DNA from: Methyloceanibacter sp.
GTDB lineage: Bacteria > Pseudomonadota > Alphaproteobacteria > Rhizobiales > Methyloligellaceae
Direction of reading: 5' to 3'
NCBI GenBank assembly: GCA_030064755.1
Contig: JASJEH010000008.1
Coordinates: 1-52,087, forward strand
Length of the DNA stretch: 52,087 nt
Shown here: piece after piece, positions 37,317-45,328 of the stretch
How positions within the stretch are numbered: the first letter of the stretch is position 1
Layout: every line of letters begins with the position of its first letter
Program-made: the position numbers and the translations under genes
The notes under the pieces: generated by a model
Told to the model about the DNA's origin: nothing
Databases searched by the model: none
The model's input: only the letters and a program-made list of their open reading frames with translations

Positions 37317-37340
37317 GATCGGGCCCCTTCGGGCCGGATC
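37317..37340 (-). terminator. Hairpin between acpP and fabF
   Basis: A stem GGCCC-CTTC-GGGCC inside a GATC/GATC pair (one mismatch) lies between acpP and fabF. Read on the transcribed minus strand the loop is GAAG. It has no T-run and may serve as a processing or attenuation point that lets acpP mRNA outnumber fabF mRNA, which would fit the large ACP demand; that is inference. Confidence 0.4.
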
Positions 37341-37392
37341 ACTCATGGTCTGAATGTCGCGGTCAGCTATCGAGCTAAGACCGCTGCCTGAA

Positions 37393-37629
37393 CTAGGCAG
37401 AGTTCTTCTCAAGGAACTTGATAGCATCGCCGACCGTCAGAATCGTCTCGGCAGCATCGTCCGGAATCTCGCAGCCGAACTCTTCCTCGAAGGCCATCAC
37501 CAATTCGACCGTGTCCAGGCTGTCCGCCCCAAGGTCGTCGATGAAGCTTGCGTTGTCGGCCACCTTATCGGCTTCAACACCCAGGTGCTCAACAACAATC
37601 TTTTTCACGCGCTCAGAGATATCGCTCAT
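37393..37629 (-). CDS. acpP: Acyl carrier protein
   Basis: The 78-residue acidic carrier of acyl chains in fatty-acid synthesis. The phosphopantetheine site is Ser37 in [19 protein letters not shown], and the four-helix layout with its conserved acidic helix II is normal. The start at ATG 37629 is the standard [12 protein letters not shown]. It lies between fabG and fabF. The 251 bases upstream (37630-37880) are unusually long for this cluster; on the minus strand there is a TTGACA hexamer at 37761-37756, about 130 bases before the start, but no convincing -10 partner, so an acpP-specific promoter is only possible. Confidence 0.98.
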   Translation of the reverse strand: MSDISERVKKIVVEHLGVEADKVADNASFIDDLGADSLDTVELVMAFEEEFGCEIPDDAAETILTVGDAIKFLEKNSA

Positions 37630-37880
37630 GTCCTCCTCACCGTCCCTTCAACTCTCAAAATCCTCATGGCCTTGCGTACCTCAGAGCATAAGCCCCCGGC
37701 CCAAGACACCCTCTAATGGCTAGTCAGGAGGGTTGATCGCGGTGGGATTGGCCTTTGTCAAGCCCCCGCAAACGGCCGATTGGGTAGCATACTCTAATTG
37801 ACTTTGCCAGAAGCCCCTAACTCGAAGACCGGTTTGCATAAATTCCCATTCACGCCCGATGGACGCCGCTGCCGGGGCGC

Positions 37881-38618
37881 TTAGACCATGATCATCCCGC
37901 CATTGATGTGCATCGTCTCGCCGGTGACGTAAGATGCTTCATCACTTGCGAAAAAGACCACCGCGGCTGCGATGTCTTCCGGCTTGCCGAAGCTCTGCGC
38001 CGGGATGGCGGCGGCAATAGCCTCGGTTTGCTTCTCGGTCAAGGCGTCCGTCATCGGCGTGGAGATGAAGCCGGGTGAGATACAGTTAGCGGTGATGCCG
38101 CGCGCCGCGACCTCGCGGGCCAACGACTTGGTCATGCCAACGAGACCGGCCTTTGAAGCCGCGTAATTGCCCTGTCCTGGATTGCCGAATACGCCCGAGA
38201 TCGAGGCGATATTGACGATGCGGCCTCCCCGGCGGCGCATCATACCCCGAAGAACGCCGCGGGTGAGCGTGAACACCGAAGTGAGGTTGACGGACAACAC
38301 CTCGTCCCACTCTTCATCCTTCATGCGCATAAAGAGGTTGTCCTTGGTGATACCCGCATTGTTCACAAGGATATCGACCTGGCCCAGTGCCTTCTCCGCA
38401 TCGTCCGCAAGCGCTGCCACGGCCGCCCGGTCTCGCAGATCGCACGGGAGCACATGCACGCGATCGCCGAGTTCGGCCGCAAGCCTCTCAAGCTTCTCGG
38501 CATTCGTGCCAGAGATTGCGACGGTCGCGCCTTGGTCGTGCAGGGCCTTGGCGATGGAACCGCCAATGCCGCCGGTCGCACCCGTAACCAAAGCGCCCTT
38601 CCCACTGAGGTCGAACAT
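37881..38618 (-). CDS. fabG: 3-oxoacyl-ACP reductase (FabG)
   Basis: NADPH-dependent reductase of the fatty-acid elongation cycle. The 245-residue SDR protein has the dinucleotide-binding loop TGATGGIG (12-19), NNAGITKDNLFMRM, and the catalytic Ser139, Tyr152 and Lys156 (IASISGVFG and NYAASKAG). The GFISTPMTDAL and YVTGETMHINGGM ends are FabG-like. It lies 31 bases after fabD and upstream of acpP. Nothing unusual. Confidence 0.97.
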   Translation of the reverse strand: MFDLSGKGALVTGATGGIGGSIAKALHDQGATVAISGTNAEKLERLAAELGDRVHVLPCDLRDRAAVAALADDAEKALGQVDILVNNAGITKDNLFMRMKDEEWDEVLSVNLTSVFTLTRGVLRGMMRRRGGRIVNIASISGVFGNPGQGNYAASKAGLVGMTKSLAREVAARGITANCISPGFISTPMTDALTEKQTEAIAAAIPAQSFGKPEDIAAAVVFFASDEASYVTGETMHINGGMIMV

Positions 38619-38649
38619 AATCGAATCTCTCCCTAAGCTCAGCGCCCGC

Positions 38650-39591
38650 CTAGCCGTTTAGTGCGGCGGCGGCGCTCTCCAATTCTTCTGGCGTTCCGAC
38701 GCTCTTCGCCTCAAGGCCATCGAGGCGCCGCGCCATGCCCGTCAGCACGCGGCCGGCACCAATTTCGTACATCGCGTCGACGCCATTGCCCGCAAGGAAC
38801 TTCATCGTCTCCCGCCAGCGCACCATGCCGGTGACCTGCTCAACAAGACGCGCCCGAATCTCTTCCGGGTCCGTAATAGGTGCCGCTAGCACATTGGCGA
38901 CGACCGGCACGGCCGGGGCGGAAATGGTCACACCCGCCAGAGCCTCGGCCATGGCGTCTGCCGCTGGCTGCATCAACGCGCAATGGAAGGGTGCGCTGAC
39001 AGGCAGCAAGACTGCCCGGCGCGCGCCGAACTTGGGCGCAAGTGCCACGGCCCGCTCGACGGCCGTCTTCTTACCGGAAATCACGACCTGGCCTGCAGCA
39101 TTGTCGTTCGCGGCCTGACAGCACTCGCCTTCGCTCGCCGCTTCCGCAAGTTCCTGGGCCTGCGGCAGATCCGCACCGAGCAAGGCGGCCATAGCCCCCT
39201 CACCCACCGGCACCGCTTGCTGCATGGCGCGTCCGCGAGTCTTTAGCAGTCGGGCGGTGTCGCCGAGGCTCAGCGCGCCGGAAGCGGCCAGCGCTGAATA
39301 CTCGCCAAGGGAGTGACCCGCCACGAAAGCGACCTTGTCGGCCAAGGAAAAACCTGTCTCCTCCAGCGCCCGCATCGCCGCAAGCGAGACTGCCATCAAC
39401 GCCGGCTGGGCATTCTCCGTGAGGGTCAAGTCCCCTTCTGGTCCTTCCCACATCAGCGCGGAGAGCTTCTGGCCCAACGCTTCGTCAACCTCGTCAAACA
39501 CCGCTTTCGCTGCTGGAAAAGCCTCGGCGAGTCCAGCGCCCATGCCGACAGCTTGGCTCCCTTGGCCAGGAAAAACGAAGGCAATACTCAT
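38650..39591 (-). CDS. fabD: Malonyl-CoA:ACP transacylase (FabD)
   Basis: Transfers malonyl from CoA to ACP to start each elongation. The 313-residue protein opens with FVFPGQGSQAVGMG, has the nucleophile Ser94 in the GHSLGEYSAL elbow, the catalytic His in SAPFHCALMQPA and the Arg-containing VSLAAMRALEETG region. Length is normal. It is the first gene of the minus-strand fab block, so the promoter of this block lies upstream in the 346-base gap that also serves rpsF in the other direction. Confidence 0.97.
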   Translation of the reverse strand: MSIAFVFPGQGSQAVGMGAGLAEAFPAAKAVFDEVDEALGQKLSALMWEGPEGDLTLTENAQPALMAVSLAAMRALEETGFSLADKVAFVAGHSLGEYSALAASGALSLGDTARLLKTRGRAMQQAVPVGEGAMAALLGADLPQAQELAEAASEGECCQAANDNAAGQVVISGKKTAVERAVALAPKFGARRAVLLPVSAPFHCALMQPAADAMAEALAGVTISAPAVPVVANVLAAPITDPEEIRARLVEQVTGMVRWRETMKFLAGNGVDAMYEIGAGRVLTGMARRLDGLEAKSVGTPEELESAAAALNG

Positions 39592-39937
39592 TGTCTTGAA
39601 GAACGGCGCGTTATTGATCGGAAGGAGGCCAAAGACACTGTTTCAATCTTGCCTGTCAAGCGGGCATAGGTGCTATTCGTCCGGCCTCCCCATTTGCCTT
39701 GCAAAGCAGGCACAAACCACTATAAAGCCCAGCTTCCAGCAACCGTTCCGGTCGGAGGCTGAACGGAGGACCGTTTCTTGACCCATTTTGGTGGGTCGGA
39801 CGGCAGGAGTAATCCGCCCTCCCGTGTCTCCGCTCTTCTGGGCTTGCGCTCTTTAGAGCTACTTCTTGGGCCTTTCCTTCATAGCGCCCACGACGAGGCT
39901 TCGCGCCGGAGCAACGAAGAAGAAGGAAAGGCACACC
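39592..39937 (+). promoter_or_regulatory. fabD-rpsF divergent gap with likely rpsF leader RNA
   Basis: This 346-base stretch has no gene that I can support. A promoter candidate at 39699-39726 reads toward rpsF. Downstream of it are two consecutive hairpins: CCGTTC (39743-39748) / GAACGG (39761-39766), then GACCCA (39780-39785) / TGGGTC (39792-39797), the latter with an outer CCG/CGG pair (39771-39773, 39801-39803). The mRNA leader before rpsF would be about 205 bases. Many bacteria regulate rpsF-rpsR by binding of the S6:S18 pair to a leader hairpin. I cannot confirm that motif here, only that structure and position would suit it. AGAAGGAAAGG at 39920-39930 is the ribosome-binding site. Confidence 0.5.
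39699..39726 (+). promoter_or_regulatory. Candidate rpsF promoter
   Basis: TTGCAA (39699-39704), a 16-base spacer and TATAAA (39721-39726) resemble a sigma-70 promoter and face rpsF. Transcription would begin near 39733, just before the two leader hairpins. Confidence 0.5.
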
Positions 39938-40411
39938 ATGCCTTTGTATGAGCACGTGTTCCTGGCGCGCCAGGACGTATCCACGCAGCAGGTCGAAGGC
40001 CTGCAGGAGACATTCCGCTCTCTTATCGAGGAGAATGGCGGATCGGTCGCCAAGACCGAGTATTGGGGCCTGAAGTCGCTTGCTTACCGGGTCAAGAAGA
40101 ACCGGAAGGCCCATTACACCCTCATGAACATCGACGCCCCGCACGCGGCTGTTGCCGAGATGGAGCGCCAGATGGGTCTGTCCACGGACGTGATCCGCTT
40201 CATGACCATCCGCGTGGACGGGCACGAAGACGGCCCTTCGGCGATGATGCGCCGTTCCGACCGCGATGAGCGCGACGGCCGCCGCGGTCCGCGCCGCGAC
40301 CGCGATCATGATCGTGGCGACCGCGGAGACCGTGGAGACCGCAGCCCCCGCGAGGCGAGCCCCGAGCGCAGCGCGCCCCCCGAAGCCAATAACGAGGATG
40401 CATCCCAATGA
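39938..40411 (+). CDS. rpsF: 30S ribosomal protein S6
   Basis: S6 binds S18 and 16S rRNA in the platform of the small subunit. From ATG 39938 the protein has 157 residues. Residues 1-95 are the S6 fold ([41 protein letters not shown]). The C-terminal 60 residues are a highly charged tail of RD/GDRGDR repeats, e.g. [17 protein letters not shown]. Such tails are common in alphaproteobacterial S6 and poorly conserved. The strong AGAAGGAAAGG site precedes the start. The stop overlaps rpsR (ATGA). Confidence 0.98.
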   Translation: MPLYEHVFLARQDVSTQQVEGLQETFRSLIEENGGSVAKTEYWGLKSLAYRVKKNRKAHYTLMNIDAPHAAVAEMERQMGLSTDVIRFMTIRVDGHEDGPSAMMRRSDRDERDGRRGPRRDRDHDRGDRGDRGDRSPREASPERSAPPEANNEDASQ

Positions 40412-40653
40412 GCACGACACCGATGCAAGCGCGCCGCCCGTTCTATCGCCGGCGCAAGACCTGTCCCTTCTCCGGCGACAAGGCTCCGAAGATCGACTAC
40501 AAAGACGTAAAGCTACTGCAGCGCTACGTATCCGAGCGCGGCAAGATGGTGCCGAGCCGTATCACGGCCGTCTCCGCAAAGAAGCAGCGCGAACTGGCAC
40601 GGGCGATCAAGCGGGCGCGTTTCCTTGGTCTGCTGCCCTACCTGATCCAGTAG
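40408..40653 (+). CDS. rpsR: 30S ribosomal protein S18
   Basis: The 81-residue S18 has the family core [60 protein letters not shown]. It binds S6 in the 30S platform. The start overlaps the rpsF stop by 4 bases. A pair of tetraloop hairpins follows the stop 30 bases later, so S6 and S18 mRNA may end or be processed there before the membrane-protein gene. Confidence 0.98.
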   Translation: MSTTPMQARRPFYRRRKTCPFSGDKAPKIDYKDVKLLQRYVSERGKMVPSRITAVSAKKQRELARAIKRARFLGLLPYLIQ

Positions 40654-40682
40654 CGCTTCGGAAGCGAGATAGACCAAGCTTT

Positions 40683-40718
40683 GGCCTTCGGGCCCATAAT
40701 TCGGCCTTCGGGCCCATA
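40683..40718 (+). repeat. Two direct-repeat UUCG hairpins after rpsR
   Basis: GGCCTTCGGGCCCATA occurs at 40683-40698 and again at 40703-40718, a 20-base period. Each contains GGCC-TTCG-GGCC, i.e. a 4-bp stem with the very stable UUCG tetraloop in the RNA. The duplicate pair probably terminates or stabilises rpsF-rpsR mRNA. The next gene starts 107 bases after the second copy. Confidence 0.75.
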
Positions 40719-40824
40719 CACATTCCGAGGCGATGATCTCGGAACGGAATAGACGAAACGAAAGTTGGGGTGGGCCAAGGCCCGTCCCTAACCGCCCCCA
40801 AAGGCAAGCGGGACAGCGACATCA

Positions 40825-41805
40825 ATGCCGGCATACTTTCTAATTGGCGCAGGCGCAGGCCTGGTTTCAGCAGCGCTTTTTGCGTCCGCCGTCGTATCGG
40901 CGGCGCTGGCCGGCGTGATTCTCTATATCTGCCCGCTACCGCTTTTCCTTGCTGGGCTGGGTTGGGGCAAGCAGGCGGTCACACTCGGCGGTTTCGTGGG
41001 AACGATTCTCGCGCTTCTCGTCCTCGGCCCTTCCCCCGGACTTGTCTTCGCCGTCAGCATTGCAATCCCCGCGACGGTGCTTGTCCATCTCGCTTTGCAA
41101 TTCCGAACCGTCCCCGATCCTGCCAATGGAGACAAACAGATCGTGGCCTGGTATCCGGCCGGCCGGCTTGTGGCCGCGACTGCCATCATGGCCGGCGTCA
41201 TCGCCATGCTGATCGTACTGATGCTGGGTCCGGGCATGGCCAGCTACCAGGGCGCCATCGATCAAATGATGCCGGTAATTCATGAGACTCTTGGCGTCGA
41301 CGACAAGGTTTGGACCCCCGAGGCCACTGAGAACTTGAGGACACTTTTGGCGCGAGCCCTGCCAGCGGTCTTGGCGATCGTGTGGATCACGATCGCGCTC
41401 CTGAACTTGTGGCTGGCCGGTACCATCGCAAAGGGCTCTGGCCACGCCTTACGGCCCTGGCCAAATCTCCATGCCCTCGAAATCCCGAATGCGATGGTTC
41501 TTGCGTTCGCCGCAGCGCTGGCCCTGTCCTTCGTTCCAGGGACCATAGGGCTAATCGCCACCGGTTTCGCGGGCGCATTTCTGGTCGCCTATCTGCTTCA
41601 GGGCCTCGCGGTTATCCACTTCTATACGCGTGGCATGCAGTTCCGCACAGTGATGCTGGTGGTTCTCTATTTCGCCGTATTGCTTCTCGGCTGGGTGGCA
41701 ATTCTTGTCGCCATTCTCGGGCTTGGCGAACCCATGTTTGGTTTACGCGGACGCGCAAGCGCGACGCCGGACAAGACCGGCGGCAAAGACGACAACAACG
41801 ACTGA
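40825..41805 (+). CDS. DUF2232-type multi-pass membrane protein
   Basis: A 326-residue integral membrane protein with about eight hydrophobic helices: about 5-25, 28-46, 50-70, 72-95, 110-135, 180-200, 215-240 and 250-305 (two). The family (DUF2232, YybS-like) sits between rpsR and rplI in many alphaproteobacteria, which is the main reason for the call; its function is unknown. Only a short region is soluble (QGAIDQMMPVIHETLGVDDKVWTPEATENLRTLL), and the C-terminus is a hydrophilic KTGGKDDNND tail. The start at ATG 40825 has a weak ribosome-binding site, GGGACAG about 8 bases before. Confidence 0.8.
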   Translation: MPAYFLIGAGAGLVSAALFASAVVSAALAGVILYICPLPLFLAGLGWGKQAVTLGGFVGTILALLVLGPSPGLVFAVSIAIPATVLVHLALQFRTVPDPANGDKQIVAWYPAGRLVAATAIMAGVIAMLIVLMLGPGMASYQGAIDQMMPVIHETLGVDDKVWTPEATENLRTLLARALPAVLAIVWITIALLNLWLAGTIAKGSGHALRPWPNLHALEIPNAMVLAFAAALALSFVPGTIGLIATGFAGAFLVAYLLQGLAVIHFYTRGMQFRTVMLVVLYFAVLLLGWVAILVAILGLGEPMFGLRGRASATPDKTGGKDDNND

Positions 41806-41837
41806 CAAAGACGACTTACGACTAGGAGTACTGCACT

Positions 41838-42482
41838 ATGGAAATCATCTTGCTAGAGCGCATTGGGCGCCTTGGACAGATTGGCGATGTGGTCAAAGTC
41901 AAAGATGGCTACGCCCGGAACTTCCTGCTGCCGCAAGGCAAGGCCCTTCGCGCAACCGAGACCAACCGCGCCCATTTTGAGAACGAGCGCGCCCAGCTCG
42001 AGGCGCGCGATCTGGAGCGCAAGAGCGAAGCGGAGTCCGTCTCGGAGAAGTTAGCCGGCGAGAGCTTCGTGGTCATTCGTCAGGCCGGCGACACCGGACA
42101 GCTTTATGGATCCGTCTCGACCCGCGACATCGCCGCGGCAGTCACCGAAGGCGGCTTCTCGATCGAGCGCCGTCAGGTTCTGCTCGACAAACCCATCAAG
42201 ACCCTCGGCCTCCATGAGGTGCGGCTTGCTTTGCACGGTGAAGTCGTCCCCACTGTCCTTATCAACGTGGCCCGCACCGACGATGAAGCCGAGCGTCAGG
42301 CGCGCGGCGAAGACGTGACGCAAGAGCTCACCGAGGAAGAAGAGGAGGCCGCCGAGGCCCTCGCCGCAGGCGAAGCGCTCTTTGAGGAAGGGGCGGCGCC
42401 TGAGGGAGAAGAGGCCGCCGAGGAGGCCGGTGAAGAAACCACTGGCGATAGCGGCGAGGAAGAGCCCGAAGATAAGGCATAG
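41838..42482 (+). CDS. rplI: 50S ribosomal protein L9 with long acidic C-terminal extension
   Basis: L9 binds domain V of 23S rRNA and helps keep the reading frame. The first 150 residues of this 214-residue protein are normal L9: [60 protein letters not shown]. The last 50-60 residues form a Glu/Ala-rich, strongly acidic tail ([20 protein letters not shown] and on), longer than the approx. 150 residue E. coli protein. Acidic tails of this type occur in other alphaproteobacterial L9 proteins. A clear terminator lies 44 bases after the stop. Confidence 0.97.
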   Translation: MEIILLERIGRLGQIGDVVKVKDGYARNFLLPQGKALRATETNRAHFENERAQLEARDLERKSEAESVSEKLAGESFVVIRQAGDTGQLYGSVSTRDIAAAVTEGGFSIERRQVLLDKPIKTLGLHEVRLALHGEVVPTVLINVARTDDEAERQARGEDVTQELTEEEEEAAEALAAGEALFEEGAAPEGEEAAEEAGEETTGDSGEEEPEDKA

Positions 42483-42525
42483 TCTACAACCGCTGCCGCT
42501 TTCCGTTGAAGTGACTCGGGAATCT

Positions 42526-42556
42526 AAAAGAGGCAGGCTTGTCCTGTCTCTTTTTT
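42526..42556 (+). terminator. Intrinsic terminator after rplI
   Basis: AAAAGAGGCAGG (42526-42537), loop CTTGT and CCTGTCTCTTTT (42543-42554) form a 12-bp stem with one G-T pair, ending in a run of six T residues (42551-42556). This is the best intrinsic terminator in the window and closes the rpsF-rpsR-rplI transcript. It also argues that dnaB has its own promoter in the following 100 bases. Confidence 0.9.
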
Positions 42557-42662
42557 CATGAGGACCGAAGAGTTGGGGTCAAGCTGTGAGTTGGGTGCGA
42601 TCTCCCCGATGTTCACAGGACTGACATCTGGCCGAGCTGCGGCAATTCACTACTCTTCTGGT

Positions 42663-44153
42663 ATGACCGCACTGATTCGCCAGACGCCCCAAGAGCCCCA
42701 CTCTGAGACCCCAGAATACAGGGGGGCACCTCACAATCTGGAGGCCGAGCAGGACTTGCTCGGCGCCATTCTCGTGAACAACGAGGCACTCGACCGCGTG
42801 TCGAGCTTTTTGAAGCCGGATCACTTCTTCGATGCGCTCCACGGGCGCATCTTCGAAAGCGCCGCCAAACTCATTATGGGCGGCAAGCGAGCGACGCCCA
42901 TCACCCTGAAGACCTTCTTCCAGGCGGACCCGCCGGTCGGCGATCTCTCCATGCCGCAGTATCTGGGCCGCCTCGCCGCGAATGCTACGACGATCATCAA
43001 TGCCGAGGACTATGGCCGCACGGTCTACGATCTCGCGATCCGCCGGAACCTGATCGACATCGGCGAAGGCATGGTCAACACAGCTTACGATTCGCCGATC
43101 GATGCAGAACCGTCGGATCAGATCGAGGAGGCCGAGCAACGCCTTTACGAGCTTGCCGAGACTGGCAAATACGGCGCCGGGTTCGAGCCGTTTTCCTCCG
43201 CGCTCACCGACGCCATCGACATGGCCGCCAATGCCTATCAGCGTGACGGCGGGCTATCCGGCTTGGCTACGGGGTTCGCCGACCTCGACCAGCGTATGGG
43301 CGGCCTGCAGGCTTCGGACCTTGTGATCCTCGCCGGACGCCCCTCCATGGGCAAAACGGCTCTTGCGACCAACATCGCCTATCACGTAGCCAAGGCTTAC
43401 AAAGCCGATCCACACACTGGCGGCGCCCAGGACGGCGCTGTGGTTGGGTTTTTCTCGCTGGAAATGTCGGCTGAACAGCTCGCCACCCGTATCATCTCCG
43501 AGCAATCTCAGATTTCTTCCGAAAAGATCCGCCGTGGCCGGATCGACTCTCATGACTTCGACCGGATCGTTGAGGCCTCTCAAGAGCTCCAGAACCTCCC
43601 GCTGTTTATCGACCAGACGGGCGGCATCTCAGTGGCTCAGCTCGCGGCCCGCGCACGGCGCCTAAAACGTCAGCGGGGTCTGGGGTTTATCATTGTGGAT
43701 TATCTTCAACTCTTAACGGGATCGTCGCGACGGGCCCAAGAAGGGCGCGTCCAGGAGGTTTCGGAGATCACCACGGGGCTAAAAGCCCTGGCCAAAGAGC
43801 TCCATGTGCCTATTCTCGCGCTCTCACAGCTCTCCCGTCAGGTGGAGCAGAGGGATGACAAGCGACCGCAACTGGCGGATTTGCGTGAATCAGGGTCGAT
43901 CGAACAGGATGCCGATGTGGTAATGTTCGTGTTCCGCGAGGAATACTACCTTGAGCGCAGCCAGCCGCGCGAAAACACCGAAGAGCACAGACAGTGGCAA
44001 CAGGACATGGAAGCCGTCACGGGCAAGGCCGAGGTCATCGTCGGCAAGCAGCGCCACGGCCCAACCGGAACGGTGATGCTACAGTTCTCTCCGGAGTACA
44101 CACGCTTCTCCAATCTCGCGAGCACGGAGCGTCTGCCGGACCGGATGGAGTGA
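42663..44153 (+). CDS. dnaB: Replicative DNA helicase DnaB
   Basis: Hexameric helicase that unwinds the chromosome at the replication fork. I start at ATG 42663 because the in-frame ATG at 42558 falls directly on the terminator tail; from 42663 the N-terminus is MTALIRQTPQEP and the length 496. The N-domain has PHNLEAEQDLLGAILVNNEALDRV. The RecA-like domain has Walker A GRPSMGKT (225-232), EMSAEQLATRIISEQSQ, Walker B IIVDYLQLL, and LSRQVEQRDDKRPQLADLRESGSIEQDAD. The ribosome-binding site is weak. The stop overlaps the alr start (GTGA). Confidence 0.97.
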   Translation: MTALIRQTPQEPHSETPEYRGAPHNLEAEQDLLGAILVNNEALDRVSSFLKPDHFFDALHGRIFESAAKLIMGGKRATPITLKTFFQADPPVGDLSMPQYLGRLAANATTIINAEDYGRTVYDLAIRRNLIDIGEGMVNTAYDSPIDAEPSDQIEEAEQRLYELAETGKYGAGFEPFSSALTDAIDMAANAYQRDGGLSGLATGFADLDQRMGGLQASDLVILAGRPSMGKTALATNIAYHVAKAYKADPHTGGAQDGAVVGFFSLEMSAEQLATRIISEQSQISSEKIRRGRIDSHDFDRIVEASQELQNLPLFIDQTGGISVAQLAARARRLKRQRGLGFIIVDYLQLLTGSSRRAQEGRVQEVSEITTGLKALAKELHVPILALSQLSRQVEQRDDKRPQLADLRESGSIEQDADVVMFVFREEYYLERSQPRENTEEHRQWQQDMEAVTGKAEVIVGKQRHGPTGTVMLQFSPEYTRFSNLASTERLPDRME

Positions 44154-45301
44154 GCGGACAGGCCTCGCGGCCCGAAGGCGCAAGCGCCAATCGCGACACG
44201 CACGAGACGGCCATCCTCACAATCGACCTCAGGGCTCTTGCCGACAACTATCGGGACTTGAGCGATCGAACGCGCCCGGCGGAATGTGCAGCCGTCGTCA
44301 AGGCGGATGCCTATGGGTTAGGGATGGCGCAGGCCGCCGCAGTGCTGTGGCGCAACGGTTGCCGTACCTACTTCGTGGCCACAATCGCAGAAGCCGTAGA
44401 CCTCCGGGTCTTGCTCGCAGAGGCCGTGATCTATGTCTTGAATGGGCTCTTGGCGGGGACCGCAGCGACGTTCCATCAGCACGGTCTGCGCCCGGTCCTG
44501 AACAGCGCCAGCGAAGTCCGCGACTGGGCGAACTACTGCTCGTCTGTTGGGGAGGCACTACCCTGCGCAATCCATGTGGATACGGGCATGAACCGGCTCG
44601 GCCTGTCCGCCACCGATATCGATGAGATCCGGGGCATGGGCGATCTTTGGCAAACGGTTACGCTGTCTCTAGTGATGAGCCATCTGGCCTGCGCCGACGA
44701 TCACGCCCATGCCAAGAACGGCCGTCAACGGGAGCGCTTCGAGGTCATTCGAATGTTGTTCCCGAAAGCGCTGACAAGCCTCGCCAATTCCGCCGGCATT
44801 CTCTTGGGTAGCGAGTACCATTATGACCTGGTGCGGCCGGGCGTGGCTCTCTATGGCGGCCATCCGCAACGTCAAGGCGACAATCCCTTCCGCCCGGTCG
44901 TTCACCTGATGGGCCGCATCTTGCAAATCCGCGACACCGCTCGAGGCGAGACAGTAGGATATGGCGCGACGCGAACGCTGGATCGTCCCACGCGCATCGC
45001 CGTGGTCGCCGTCGGTTATGCGGACGGTCTCTTCCGAGCTCTCTCCGCCGGTGATGGTGAGGCCGGCCTGATAGCCTATCTCGGCCCTTACGCGGTCCCG
45101 GTCCTCGGGCGGGTGTCAATGGACCTCGTCAGCGTAGACGTAACCGACGTTCCCGAGGCCTTTCGCCAGCGTGGTGCTTGGGTCGAGCTGCTTGGTCCTA
45201 ATGTCAGCGCGCACACGATGGCATCGCAGGCGGGAACCATTGACTATGAAGTGCTGACAAGCCTCGGCAGCCGCGCGACGCGCCGCTATGTCGGCATCTA
45301 A
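44150..45301 (+). CDS. alr: Alanine racemase
   Basis: PLP enzyme that supplies D-alanine for peptidoglycan. I use GTG 44150, which overlaps the dnaB stop; the protein is then 383 residues, a normal length. Lys51 in AAVVKADAYGLGM carries PLP; ETVGYGATRTL holds the catalytic Tyr; GRVSMDLVSVDVT is the C-terminal domain signature. The NANSAGILL-type segment appears as TSLANSAGILLGSEYHYDLVRPGVALYG. dnaB-alr-radA is a common alphaproteobacterial order. An upstream in-frame ATG at 43994 lies inside dnaB and is unlikely. Confidence 0.96.
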   Translation: MSGQASRPEGASANRDTHETAILTIDLRALADNYRDLSDRTRPAECAAVVKADAYGLGMAQAAAVLWRNGCRTYFVATIAEAVDLRVLLAEAVIYVLNGLLAGTAATFHQHGLRPVLNSASEVRDWANYCSSVGEALPCAIHVDTGMNRLGLSATDIDEIRGMGDLWQTVTLSLVMSHLACADDHAHAKNGRQRERFEVIRMLFPKALTSLANSAGILLGSEYHYDLVRPGVALYGGHPQRQGDNPFRPVVHLMGRILQIRDTARGETVGYGATRTLDRPTRIAVVAVGYADGLFRALSAGDGEAGLIAYLGPYAVPVLGRVSMDLVSVDVTDVPEAFRQRGAWVELLGPNVSAHTMASQAGTIDYEVLTSLGSRATRRYVGI

Positions 45302-45328
45302 GCAGAGGCGCTCAAAGCACTAGGGATC

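Noticed and set aside
42558..42662. N-terminal extension of DnaB by 35 residues
   Set aside because: The ATG at 42558 sits two bases after the T-run of the rplI terminator, leaving no room for a promoter, and the extra residues are not DnaB-like.
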